64,000 nucleotides of DNA from NCBI RefSeq assembly GCF_029227915.1, contig NC_079887.1, forward strand, positions 3,286,001-3,350,000. Direction: 5' to 3'. A model generated the notes under the pieces. That model made no database searches, was not told where the DNA came from, and saw only the letters and a program-made list of their open reading frames with translations. The position numbers and the translations under genes are program-made. Source of the stretch: Hydractinia symbiolongicarpus. Taxonomy: Eukaryota; Cnidaria; Hydrozoa; Anthoathecata; Hydractiniidae. Below, one piece after another: positions 1 through 13,360 of the stretch. Numbering within the stretch: the stretch's first letter is position 1; each line of letters opens with the position of its first letter.

Positions 1-3000
1 AAAGTACCCAGGGAGTAAACTCATTTCCCGAACGATTTTTTAAATTATTTTTTCACCACTAAAACGCATGAGACTTGTAGTTTTCAAAAATGTTTTTATT
101 CTTGATGAGACGCTGAATAAAAGAAGTTTAATCGCCGGCAAACGAAAACCTGCGATTTCCCGTAAATCCCGGGCTTGGCCCGTATAATCAAAAGTATACA
201 AAGAAAGTACCCAGGGAGTAAACTCATTTCCCGAACGATTTTTTAAATTACTTTTTACCACTAAAACGCATGAGACTTGTAGTTTTCAAAAATGTTTTCA
301 TTTTTGATGAGACGCTGAATAAAAGAAGTTTAATCGCCGGCAAACGAAAACCTGCGATTTCCCGTAAATCCTGGACTCGGCCCGTATAGTCAAAAGTATA
401 CAAAGAAAGTACCCAGGGAGTAAACTCATTTCCCAAACGATTTTTTAAATTATTATTTCACCACTAAAATGCATGAGACTTGTAGTTTTCAAGAATGTTT
501 TCATTTTTGATGAGACGCTGAATAAAAGAAGTTTAATCGCCGGCAAACGAAAACCTGCGATTTCCCGTAAATCCCGGGCTTGGCCCGTATAGTCGAATGT
601 ATACAAAGAAAGTACCCTGTGAGTAAACTCATTTCCAGAACGATTTTTTAAATTATTTTTTCACCACTAAAACGCATAAGACTTGTAGTTTTTAAAAATG
701 TTTTCATTTTTGATGAGACGCTGAATAAAAGAAGTTTAATCGCCGGCAAACGAAAACCCGCGATTTTCCGTAAATCCTGGCTTGGCCCGTATAGTCAAAA
801 GTATAAAAAGAAAGTACCCAGGGAGTAAACTCATTTCCCGAACGATTTTTTAAATTATTTTTTCACCACTAAAACGCATGAGACTTGTAGTTTTCAAAAA
901 TGTTTTCATTCTTGATGAGACGCTGAATAAAAGAAGTTTAATCGCCGGCAAACGAAAACCTGCGATTTCCCGTAAATCCCAGGCTTGGCCCGTATAATCA
1001 AAAGTATACAAAGAAAGTACCCAGGGAGTAAACTCATTTCCCGAACGATTTTTTAAATTACTTTTTACCACTAAAACGCATGAGACTTGTAGTTTTTAAA
1101 AATGTTTTCATTTTTGATGAGATGCTGAATAAAAGAAGTTTAATCGCCGGCAAACGAAAACCTGCGATTTCCCGTAAATCCTGGACTCGGCCCGTATAGT
1201 CAAAAGTTTACAAAGAAAGTACCCAGGGAGTAAACTCATTTCACAAACGATTTTTTAAATTATTATTACACCACTAAAACGCACGAGACTTGTAGTTTTC
1301 AAGAATGTTTTTATTTTTGATGAGACGCTGAATAAAAGCAGTTTAATCGCCGGCAAACGAAAACCTGCGATTTCCCGTAAATCCCGGGCTTGGCCCGTAT
1401 AGTCGAATGTATACAAAGAAAGTACCCTGTGAGTAAACTCATTTCCAGAACGATTTTTTAAATTATTTTTTCACCACTAAAACGCATAAGACTTGTAGTT
1501 TTTAAAAATGTTTTCATTTTTGATGAGACGCTGAATAAAAGAAGTTTAATCGCCGGCAAACAAAAACCCGCGATTTTCCGTAAATCCCGGCTTGGCCCGT
1601 ATAGTCAAAAGTATACAAAGAAAGTACCCAGGGAGTAAACTCATTTCCCGAACGATTTTTTAAATTATTTTTTCACCACTAAAACGCATGAGACTTGTAG
1701 TTTTCAAAAATGTTTTCATTCTTGATGAGACGCTGAATAAAAGAAGTTTAATCGCCGGCAAACGAAAACCTGCGATTTCCCGTAAATCCCGGGCTTGGCC
1801 CGTATAGTCAAAAGTATACTAAGAAAGTACCCAGGGAGTAAACTCATTTCCCGAACGATTTTTTAAATTACTTTTTACCACTAAAACGCATGAGACTTGT
1901 AGTTTTTAAAAATGTTTTCATTTTTGATGAGACGCTGAATAAAAGAAGTTTAATCGCCGGCAAACGAAAACCTGCGATTTCCCGTAAATCCTGGACTCGG
2001 CCCGTATAGTCAAAAGTATACAAAGAAAGTACCCAGGGAGTAAACTCATTTCACAAACGATTTTTTAAATTATTATTACACCACTAAAACGCACGAGACT
2101 TGTAGTTTTCAAGAATGTTTTTATTTTTGATGAGACGCTGAATAAAAGCAGTTTAATCGCCGGCAAACGAAAACCTGCGATTTCCCGTAAATTCCGGCTT
2201 GGCCCGTATAGTCAAAAGTATACAAAGAAAGTACCCAGTGAGTAAACTCATTTCCAAAACGATTTTTTAAATTATCTTTTCACCACTAAAACGCATAAGA
2301 CTTGTAGTTTTTAAAAATGTTTTCATTTTTGATGAGACGCTGAATAAAAGAAGTTTAATCGCCGGCAAACGAAAACCCGCGATTTCCCGTAAATCCTGGG
2401 CTTGGGCCGTATAGTCGAATGTATACAAAGAAAGTACCCGGTGAGTAAACTCATTTCCAAAACGATTTTTTCAATTATCTTTTCACCACTAAAACGCTTG
2501 AGACTTGTAGTTTTCAAAAATGTTTTCATTTTTGATGATACGCTGAATAAAAGAGGTTTTATCGCCGGCAAACGAAAACCCGCCATTTCCCGTAAACCAC
2601 GGACTCGGCCCGCATAGTGAAAAGTATACAAAGAAAGTACCCAGGGAGTAAACTCATTTCCCAAACGATTTTTAAATTATTATTGCACCACTAAAATGCA
2701 TGAGACTTGTAGTTTTCAAGAATGTTTTCATTTTTGATGAGACGCTGAATAAAAAAAGTTTAATCGCCGGCAAACGAAAACCTGCGATTTCCCGTAAATC
2801 CCGGGCTTGGCCCGTATAGTCGAATGTATACAAAGAAAGTACCCTGTGAGTAAACTCATTTCCAGAACGATTTTTTAAATTATTTTTTCACCACTAAAAC
2901 GCATAAGACTTGTAGTTTTTAAAAATGTTTTCATTTTTGATGAGACACTGAATAAAAGAAGTTTAATCGCCGGCAAACGAAAACCTGCGATTTTCCGTAA

Positions 3001-4480
3001 ATCCCGGGCTTGGCCCGTATAGTCAAAAGTATACAAAGAAAGTACCCAGGGAGTAAACTCATTTCCCGAACGATTTTTTAAATTACTTTTTACCACTAAA
3101 ACGCATGAGATTGTAGTTTTCAAAAATGTTTTCATTTTTGATTAGACGCTGAATAAAAGAAGTTTAATCGCCGGCAAACGAAAACCTGCCATTTCCCGTA
3201 AATCCTGGACTCGGCCCGTATAGTCAAAAGTATACAAAGAAAGTACCCAGGGAGTAAACTCATTTCCCAAACGATTTTTTAAATTATTATTTCACCACTA
3301 AAATGCATGAGACTTGTAGTTTTCAAGAATGTTTTCATTTTTGATGAGACGCTGAATAAAAGAAGTTTAATCGCCGGCAAACGAAAACCTGCGATTTCCC
3401 GTAAATCCCGGGCTTGGCCCGTATAGTCGAATGTATACAAAGAAAGTACCCTGTGAGTAAACTCATTTCCAGAACGATTTTTTAAATTATTTTTTCACCA
3501 CTAAAACGCATAAGACTTGTAGTTTTTAAAAATGTTTTCATTTTTGATGAGACGCTGAATAAAAGAAGTTTAATCGCCGGCAAACGAAAACCCGCGATTT
3601 TCCGTAAATCCCGGCTTGGCCCGTATAGTCAAAAGTATACAAAGAAAGTACCCAGGGAGTAAACTCATTTCCCGAACGATTTTTTAAATTATTTTTTCAC
3701 CACTAAAACGCATGAGACTTGTAGTTTTCAAAAATGTTTTTATTCTTGATGAGACGCTGAATAAAAGAAGTTTAATCGCCGGCAAACGAAAACCTGCGAT
3801 TTCCCGTAAATCCCGGGCTTGGCCCGTATAATCAAAAGTATACAAAGAAAGTACCCAGGGAGTAAACTCATTTCCCGAACGATTTTTTAAATTACTTTTT
3901 ACCACTAAAACGCATGAGACTTGTGGTTTTCAAAAATGTTTTCATTTTTGATGAGACGCTGAATAAAAGAAGTTTAATCGCCGGCAAACGAAAACCTGCG
4001 ATTTCCCGTAAATCCTGGACTCGGCCCGTATAGTCAAAAGTATACAAAGAAAGTACCCAGGGAGTAAACTCATTTCCCAAACGATTTTTTAAATTATTAT
4101 TTCACCACTAAAATGCATGAGACTTGTAGTTTTCAAGAATGTTTTCATTTTTGATGAGACGCTGAATAAAAGAAGTTTAATCGCCGGCAAACGAAAACCT
4201 GCGATTTCCCGTAAATCCCGGGCTTCGCCCGTATAGTCGAATGTATACAAAGAAAGTACCCTGTGAGTAAACTCATTTCCAGAACGATTTTTTAAATTAT
4301 TTTTTCACCACTAAAACGCATAAGACTTGTAGTTTTTAAAAATGTTTTCATTTTTGATGAGACGCTAAATAAAAGAAGTTTAATCGCCGGCAAACGAAAA
4401 CCCGCGATTTTCCGTAAATCCCGGGCATGGCCCGTATAATCAAAAGTATACAAAGAAAGTACCCAGGGAGTAAACTCATT
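1..4480. repeat. Eighteen-monomer (3644-bp) higher-order periodicity at the left edge
   Basis: Variants at 40 and 248 recur at 3684 and 3892 (offset 3644 bp), with the same distinctive 1-bp changes (TGTTTTTATTCTTGATG, CCCGTATAATC). The match continues for about 800 bp before variant order changes. The left part may continue beyond base 1. Confidence 0.65.
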
Positions 4481-5459
4481 TCCCGAACGATTTTTTAAAT
4501 TACTTTTTACCACTAAAACGCATGAGACTTGTAGTTTTCAAAAATGTTTTCATTTTTGATGAGACGCTGAATAAAAGAAGTTTAATCGCCGGCAAACGAA
4601 AACCTGCGATTTCCCGTAAATCCTGGACTCGGCCCGTATAGTCAAAAGTATACAAAGAAAGTACCCAGGGAGTAAACTCATTTCCCAAACGATTTTTTAA
4701 ATTATTATTTCACCACTAAAATGCATGAGACTTGTAGTTTTCAAGAATGTTTTCATTTTTGATGAGACGCTGAATAAAAGAAGTTTAATCGCCGGCAAAC
4801 GAAAACCTGCGATTTCCCGTAAATCCCGGGCTTGGCCCGTATAGTCGAATGTATACAAAGAAAGTACCCTGTGAGTAAACTCATTTCCAGAACGATTTTT
4901 TAAATTATTTTTTCACCACTAAAACGCATAAGACTTGTAGTTTTTAAAAATGTTTTCATTTTTGATGAGACGCTGAATAAAAGAAGTTTAATCGCCGGCA
5001 AACGAAAACCCGCGATTTTCCGTAAATCCTGGCTTGGCCCGTATAGTCAAAAGTATACAAAGAAAGTACCCAGGGAGTAAACTCATTTCCCGAACGATTT
5101 TTTAAATTACTTTTTACCACTAAAACGCATGAGACTTGTAGTTTTTAAAAATGTTTTCATTTTTGATGAGATGCTGAATAAAAGAAGTTTAATCGCCGGC
5201 AAACGAAAACCTGCGATTTCCCGTAAATCCTGGACTCGGCCCGTATAGTCAAAAGTTTACAAAGAAAGTACCCAGGGAGTAAACTCATTTCACAAACGAT
5301 TTTTTAAATTATTATTACACCACTAAAACGCACGAGACTTGTAGTTTTCAAGAATGTTTTCATTTTTGATGAGACGCTGAATAAAAGAAGTTTAATCGCC
5401 GGCAAACGAAAACCCGCGATTTTCCGTAAATCCCGGCTTGGCCCGTATAGTCAAAAGTA

Positions 5460-8400
5460 TACAAAGAAAGTACCCAGGGAGTGAACTCATTTCCCGAACG
5501 ATTTTTTAAATTATTTTTTCACCACTAAAACGCATGAGACTTGTAGTTTTCAAAAATGTTTTCATTCTTGATGAGACGCTGAATAAAAGAAGTTTAATCG
5601 CCGGCAAACGAAAACCTGCGATTTCCCGTAAATCCCGGGCTTGGTCCGTATAGTCAAAAGTATACAAAGAAAGTACCCAGGGAGTAAACTCATTTCCCGA
5701 ACGATTTTTTAAATTACTTTTTACCACTAAAACGCATGAGACTTGTAGTTTTTAAAAATGTTTTCATTTTTGATGAGACGCTGAATAAAAGAAGTTTAAT
5801 CGCCGGCAAACGAAAACCTGCGATTTCCCGTAAATCCTGGACTCGGCCCGTATAGTCAAAAGTATACAAAGAAAGTACCCAGGGAGTAAACTCATTTCAC
5901 AAACGATTTTTTAAATTATTATTACACCACTAAAACGCACGAGACTTGTAGTTTTCAAGAATGTTTTTATTTTTGATGAGACGCTGAATAAAAGCAGTTT
6001 AATCGCCGGCAAACGAAAACCTGCGATTTCCCGTAAATTCCGGCTTGGCCCGTATAGTCAAAAGTATACAAAGAAAGTACCCAGTGAGTAAACTCATTTC
6101 CAAAACGATTTTTTAAATTATCTTTTCACCACTAAAACGCATAAGACTTGTAGTTTTTAAAAATGTTTTCATTTTTGATGAGACGCTGAATAAAAGAAGT
6201 TTAATCGCCGGCAAACGAAAACCCGCGATTTCCCGTAAATCCTGGGCTTGGGCCGTATAGTCGAATGTATACAAAGAAAGTACCCGGTGAGTGAACTCAT
6301 TTCCAAAGCGATTTTTTCAATTATCTTTTCACCACTAAAACGCTTGAGACTTGTAGTTTTCAAAAATGTTTTCATTTTTGATGATACGCTGAATAAAAGA
6401 GGTTTTATCGCCGGCAAACGAAAACCCGCCATTTCCCGTAAACCACGGACTCGGCCCGCATAGTGAAAAGTATACAAAGAAAGTACCCAGGGAGTAAACT
6501 CATTTCCCGAACGATTTTTTAAATTATTTTTTCACCACTAAAACGCATGAGACTTGTAGTTTTCAGAAATGTTTTTATTTTTGATGAGACGCTTAATGAA
6601 AGTGGTTTAATCGACGGCAAACGAAAACCCGCGATTTCCCATAAATCGCGGGCTTGGCCCGTATACTCGAATGTATACAAAGAAAGTACCCTGTGAGTAA
6701 ACTCATTTCCAAAACGATTTTTCAAATTATCTTTTCACCACTAAAACGCATGAGACTTGCAGTTTTCAAAAATGTTTTCATTTTTGATGAGACGCTTAAT
6801 GAAAGTCGTTTAATCGCCGGCAAACGAAATCCCGCGATTTCCCGTAAATCCCGGGCTTGGCCCGTACAGTGGAATGTATACAAAGAAAGTACCCAGGGAG
6901 TAAACTCATTTCCAAAACGATTTTTTAAATTATTTTTTCACCACTAAAACGCATAAGACTTGTAGTTTTCAAGAATGTTTTCATTTTTGATGAGACGCTG
7001 AATAAAAGAAGTTTAATCGCCGGCAAACGAAAACCTGCGATTTCCCGTAAATCCCGGGCTTGGCCCGTATAGTCAAATGTATACAAGGAAAGTACCCTGT
7101 GAGTAAACTCATTTCCAGAACGATTTTTTAAATTATTTTTTCACCACTAAAACGCATAAGACTTGTAGTTTTTAAAAATGTTTTCATTTTTGATGAGACG
7201 CTGAATAAAAGAAGTTTAATCGCCGGCAAACGAAAACCCGCGATTTTCCGTAAATCCCGGCTTGGCCCGTGTAGTCAAAAGTATACAAAGAAAGTACCCA
7301 GGGAGTAAACTCATTTCCCGAACGATTTTTTAAATTATTTTTTCACCACTAAAACGCATGAGACTTGTAGTTTTCAAAAATGTTTTCATTCTTGATGAGA
7401 CGCTGAATAAAAGAAGTTTAATCGCCGGCAAACGAAAACCTGCGATTTCCCGTAAATCCCGGGCTTGGCCCGTATAGTCAAAAGTATACAAAGAAAGTAC
7501 CCAGGGAGTAAACTCATTTCCCGAATGATTTTTTAAATTACTTTTTACCACTAAAACGCATGAGACTTGTAGTTTTTAAAAATGTTTTCATTTTTGATGA
7601 GACGCTGAATAAAAGAAGTTTAATCGCCGGCAAACGAAAACCTGCGATTTCCCGTAAATCCTGGACTCGGCCCGTATAGTCAAAAGTATACAAAGAAAGT
7701 ACCCAGGGAGTAAACTCATTTCACAAACGATTTTTTAAATTATTATTACACCACTAAAACGCACGAGACTTGTAGTTTTCAAGAATGTTTTTATTTTTGA
7801 TGAGACGCTGAATAAAAGCAGTTTAATCGCCGGCAAACGAAAACCTGCGATTTCCCGTAAATTCCGGCTTGGCCCGTATAGTCAAAAGTATACAAAGAAA
7901 GTACCCAGTGAGTAAACTCATTTCCAAAACGATTTTTTAAATTATCTTTTCACCACTAAAACGCATAAGACTTGTAGTTTTTAAAAATGTTTTCATTTTT
8001 GATGAGACGCTGAATAAAAGAAGTTTAATCGCCGGCAAACGAAAACCCGCGATTTCCCGTAAATCCTGGGCTTGGGCCGTATAGTCGAATGTATACAAAG
8101 AAAGTACCCGGTGAGTGAACTCATTTCCAAAGCGATTTTTTCAATTATCTTTTCACCACTAAAACGCTTGAGACTTGTAGTTTTCAAAAATGTTTTCATT
8201 TTTGATGATACGCTGAATAAAAGAGGTTTTATCGCCGGCAAACGAAAACCCGCCATTTCCCGTAAACCACGGACTCGGCCCGCATAGTGAAAAGTATACA
8301 AAGAAAGTACCCAGGGAGTAAACTCATTTCCCGAACGATTTTTTAAATTATTTTTTCACCACTAAAACGCATGAGACTTGTAGTTTTCAGAAATGTTTTT

Positions 8401-9375
8401 ATTTTTGATGAGACGCTTAATGAAAGTGGTTTAATCGCCGGCAAACGAAAACCCGCGATTTCCCATAAATCGCGGGCTTGGCCCGTATACTCGAATGTAT
8501 ACAAAGAAAGTACCCTGTGAGTAAACTCATTTCCAAAACGATTTTTCAAATTATCTTTTCACCACTAAAACGCATGAGACTTGCAGTTTTCAAAAATGTT
8601 TTCATTTTTGATGAGACGCTTAATGAAAGTCGTTTAATCGCCGGCAAACGAAATCCCGCGATTTCCCGTAAATCCCGGGCTTGGCCCGTACAGTGGAATG
8701 TATACAAAGAAAGTACCCAGGGAGTAAACTCATTTCCAAAACGATTTTTTAAATTATTTTTTCACCACTAAAACGCATAAGACTTGTAGTTTTCAAGAAT
8801 GTTTTCATTTTTGATGAGACGCTGAATAAAAGAAGTTTAATCGCCGGCAAACGAAAACCTGCGATTTCCCGTAAATCCCGGGCTTGGCCCGTATAGTCAA
8901 ATGTATACAAGGAAAGTACCCTGTGAGTAAACTCATTTCCAGAACGATTTTTTAAATTATTTTTTCACCACTAAAACGCATAAGACTTGTAGTTTTTAAA
9001 AATGTTTTCATTTTTGATGAGACGCTGAATAAAAGAAGTTTAATCGCCGGCAAACGAAAACCCGCGATTTTCCGTAAATCCCGGCTTGGCCCGTGTAGTC
9101 AAAAGTATACAAAGAAAGTACCCAGGGAGTAAACTCATTTCCCGAACGATTTTTTAAATTATTTTTTCACCACTAAAACGCATGAGACTTGTAGTTTTCA
9201 AAAATGTTTTTATTCTTGATGAGACGCTGAATAAAAGAAGTTTAATCGCCGGCAAACGAAAACCTGCGATTTCCCGTAAATCCCGGGCTTGGCCCGTATA
9301 GTCAAAAGTATACAAAGAAAGTACCCAGGGAGTAAACTCATTTCCCGAATGATTTTTTAAATTACTTTTTACCAC
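5460..9375. repeat. Nine-monomer (1824-bp) higher-order repeat, two full copies and part of a third
   Basis: Variants at 5506, 6248, 6519, 6654 and 7330 recur at 7330, 8072, 8343, 8478 and 9154, each offset by 1824 bp. Shared rare bases include CCCATAAATCGCGGGC (6640 region and 8460 region) and ACAAGGAAAG. One difference is ATCGACGGCAAA near 6610 against ATCGCCGGCAAA in the later copy. Edges are approximate. Confidence 0.8.
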
Positions 9376-10909
9376 TAAAACGCATGAGACTTGTAGTTTT
9401 TAAAAATGTTTTCATTTTTGATGAGACGCTGAATAAAAGAAGTTTAATCGCCGGCAAACGAAAACCTGCGATTTCCCGTAAATCCTGGACTCGGCCCGTA
9501 TAGTCAAAAGTATACAAGGAAAGTACCCTGTGAGTAAACTCATTTCCAGAACGATTTTTTAAATTATTTTTTCACCACTAAAACGCATAAGACTTGTAGT
9601 TTTTAAAATGTTTTCATTTTTGATGAGACGCTGACTAAAAGAAGTTTAATCGCCGGCAAACGAAAACCCGCGATTTTCCGTAAATCCCGGCTTGGCCCGT
9701 GTAGTCAAAAGTATACAAAGAAAGTACCCAGGGAGTAAACTCATTTCCCGAACGATTTTTTAATTATTTTTTCACCACTAAAACGCATGAGACTTGTAGT
9801 TTTCAAAAATGTTTTCATTCTTGATGAGACGCTGAATAAAAGAAGTTTAATCGCCGGCAAACGAAAACCTGCGATTTCCCGTAAATCCCGGGCTTGGCCC
9901 GTATAGTCAAAAGTATACAAAGAAAGTACCCAGGGAGTAAACTCATTTCCCGAATGATTTTTTAAATTACTTTTTACCACTAAAACGCATGAGACTTGTA
10001 GTTTTTAAAAATGTTTTCATTTTTGATGAGACGCTGAATAAAAGAAGTTTAATCGCCGGCAAACGAAAACCTGCGATTTCCCGTAAATCCTGGACTCGGC
10101 CCGTATAGTCAAAAGTATACAAAGAAAGTACCCAGGGAGTAAACTCATTTCACAAACGATTTTTTAAATTATTATTACACCACTAAAACGCACGAGACTT
10201 GTAGTTTTCAAGAATGTTTTCATTTTTGATGAGACGCTGAATAAAAGCAGTTTAATCGCCGGCAAACGAAAACCTGCGATTTCCCGTAAATTCCGGCTTG
10301 GCTCGTATAGTCAAAAGTATACAAAGAAAGTACCCAGTGAGTAAACTCATTTTCAAAACGATTTTTTAAATTATCTTTTCACCACTAAAACGCATAAGAC
10401 TTGTAGTTTTTAAAAATGTTTTCATTTTTGATGAGACGCTGAATAAAAGAAGTTTAATCGCCGGCAAACGAAAACCCGCGATTTCCAGTAAATCCCGGGC
10501 TTGGGCCGTATAGTCAAATGTATACAAAGAAAGTACCCGGTGAGTAAACTCATTTCCAAAACGATTTTTTCAATTATCTTTTCACCACTAAAACGCTTGA
10601 GACTTGTAGTTTTCAAAAATGTTTTCATTTTTGATGAGACGCTGAATAAAAGAGGTTTAATCGCCGGCAAACGAAAACCCGCCATTTCCCGTAAACGACG
10701 GACTCGGCCCGCATAGTGAAAAGTATACAAAGAAAGTACCCAGGGAGTAAACTCATTTCCCGAACGATTTTTTAAATTATTTTTTCACCACTAAAACGCA
10801 TGAGACTTGTAGTTTTCAGAAATGTTTTCATTTTTGATGAGACGCTGAATAAAAGAAGTTTAATCGCCGGCAAACGAAAACCCGCGATTTCCAGTAAATC
10901 CCGGGCTTG

Positions 10910-13360
10910 GGCCGTATAGTCAAATGTATACAAAGAAAGTACCCGGTGAGTAAACTCATTTCCAAAACGATTTTTTCAATTATCTTTTCACCACTAAAAC
11001 GCTTGAGACTTGTAGTTTTCAAAAATGTTTTCATTTTTGATGAGACGCTGAATAAAAGAGGTTTAATCGCCGGCAAACGAAAACCCGCCATTTCCCGTAA
11101 ACGACGGACTCGGCCCGCATAGTGAAAAGTATACAAAGAAAGTACCCAGGGAGTAAACTCATTTCCCGAACGATTTTTTAAATTATTTTTTCACCACTAA
11201 AACGCATGAGACTTGTAGTTTTCAGAAATGTTCTCATTTTTGATGAGACGCTTAATGAAAGTGGTTTAATCGCCGGCAAACGAAAACCCGCGATTTCCCG
11301 TAAATCCCGGGCTTGGCCCGTATACTCGAATGTATACAAAGAAAGTACCCTGTGAGTAAACCCATTTCCAAAACGATTTTTCAAATTATCTTTTCACCAC
11401 TAAAGCGCATGAGACTTGCAGTTTTCAAAAACGTTTTCATTTTTGATGAGACGCTTAATAAAAGTCGTTTAATCGCCGGCAAACGAAATCCCGCGATTTC
11501 CCGTAAATCCCGGGCTTGGCCCGTACAGTGGAATGTATACAAAGAAAGTACCCAGGGAGTAAACTCATTTCCAAAACGATTTTTTAAATTATTTTTTCAC
11601 CACTAAAACGCATAAGACTTGTAGTTTTTAAAAATGTTTTCATTTTTGATGAGACGCTGAATAAAAGAAGTTTAATCGCCGGCAAACGAAAACCCGCGAT
11701 TTCCCGTAAATCCCGGGCTTGGCCCGTATAGTCGAATGTATACAAAGAAAGTACCCGGTGAGTAAACTCATTTCCAAAACGATTTTTTCAATTATCTTTT
11801 CACCACTAAAACGCTTGAGACTTGTAATTTTCAAAAAATGTTTCATTTTTGATGAGACGCTGAATAAAAGAGGTTTAATCGCCGGCAAACGAAAACCCGC
11901 CATTTCCCGTAAACCCCAGACTCGGCCCGCATAGTGAAAAGTATACAAAGAAAGTACCCAGGGAGTTAGCTCATTTTCCGAACAATTTTTTAAATTATTT
12001 TTTCACCACTAAAACGCATGAGACCTGTAGTTTTCAAAAATGTTTTCAATTTTGATGAGACGCTGAATAAAAGAAGTTTAATCGCCGGCAAACGAAACCT
12101 GCGATTTCCCGTTAATCCCGGACTCGGCCCGTATAGTGAAAAGTATACAAAGAAAGTACCCGGTGAGTAAACTCATTTCCAAAACGATTTTTTAAATTAT
12201 TTTTTCACCACTAAAACGCTTGAGACTTGTAGTTTTCAAAAATGTTTTCATTTTTGATGAGACGCTGAATAAAAGAGGTTTAATCGCCGGCAAACGAAAA
12301 CCCGCCATTTCCCGTAAACGACGGACTCGGCCCGCATAGTGAAAAGTATACAAAGAAAGTACCCAGGGAGTAAACTCATTTCCCGAACGATTTTTTAAAT
12401 TATTTTTTCACCACTAAAACGCATGAGACTTGTAGTTTTCAGAAATGTTCTCATTTTTGATGAGACGCTTAATGAAAGTGGTTTAATCGCCGGCAAACGA
12501 AAACCCGCGATTTCCCGTAAATCCCGGGCTTGGCCCGTATACTCGAATGTATACAAAGAAAGTACCCTGTGAGTAAACCCATTTCCAAAACGATTTTTCA
12601 AATTATCTTTTCACCACTAAAGCGCATGAGACTTGCAGTTTTCAAAAACGTTTTCATTTTTGATGAGACGCTTAATAAAAGTCGTTTAATCGCCGGCAAA
12701 CGAAATCCCGCGATTTCCCGTAAATCCCGGGCTTGGCCCGTACAGTGGAATGTATACAAAGAAAGTACCCAGGGAGTAAACTCATTTCCAAAACGATTTT
12801 TTAAATTATTTTTTCACCACTAAAACGCATAAGACTTGTAGTTTTTAAAAATGTTTTCATTTTTGATGAGACGCTGAATAAAAGAAGTTTAATCGCCGGC
12901 AAACGAAAACCCGCGATTTCCCGTAAATCCCGGGCTTGGCCCGTATAGTCGAATGTATACAAAGAAAGTACCCGGTGAGTAAACTCATTTCCAAAACGAT
13001 TTTTTCAATTATCTTTTCACCACTAAAACGCTTGAGACTTGTAATTTTCAAAAAATGTTTCATTTTTGATGAGACGCTGAATAAAAGAGGTTTAATCGCC
13101 GGCAAACGAAAACCCGCCATTTCCCGTAAACCCCAGACTCGGCCCGCATAGTCAAAAGTATACAAAGAAAGTACCCAGGGAGTTAGCTCATTTTCCGAAC
13201 AATTTTTTAAATTATTTTTTCACCACTAAAACGCATGAGACCTGTAGTTTTCAAAAATGTTTTCAATTTTGATGAGACGCTGAATAAAAGAAGTTTAATC
13301 GCCGGCAAACGAAACCTGCGATTTCCCGTTAATCCCGGACTCGGCCCGTATAGTGAAAAG
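10910..13360. repeat. Two copies of a 1217-bp (6-monomer) satellite block
   Basis: Variants at 11178, 11313, 11640 and 11719 recur at 12395, 12530, 12857 and 12936, all offset by 1217 bp. The rare string GAGTTAGCTCATTTTCC is at 11963 and 13180. The first part of the pair also contains a two-monomer (406-bp) duplication, 10422/10501 to 10828/10907. Edges are approximate. Confidence 0.8.
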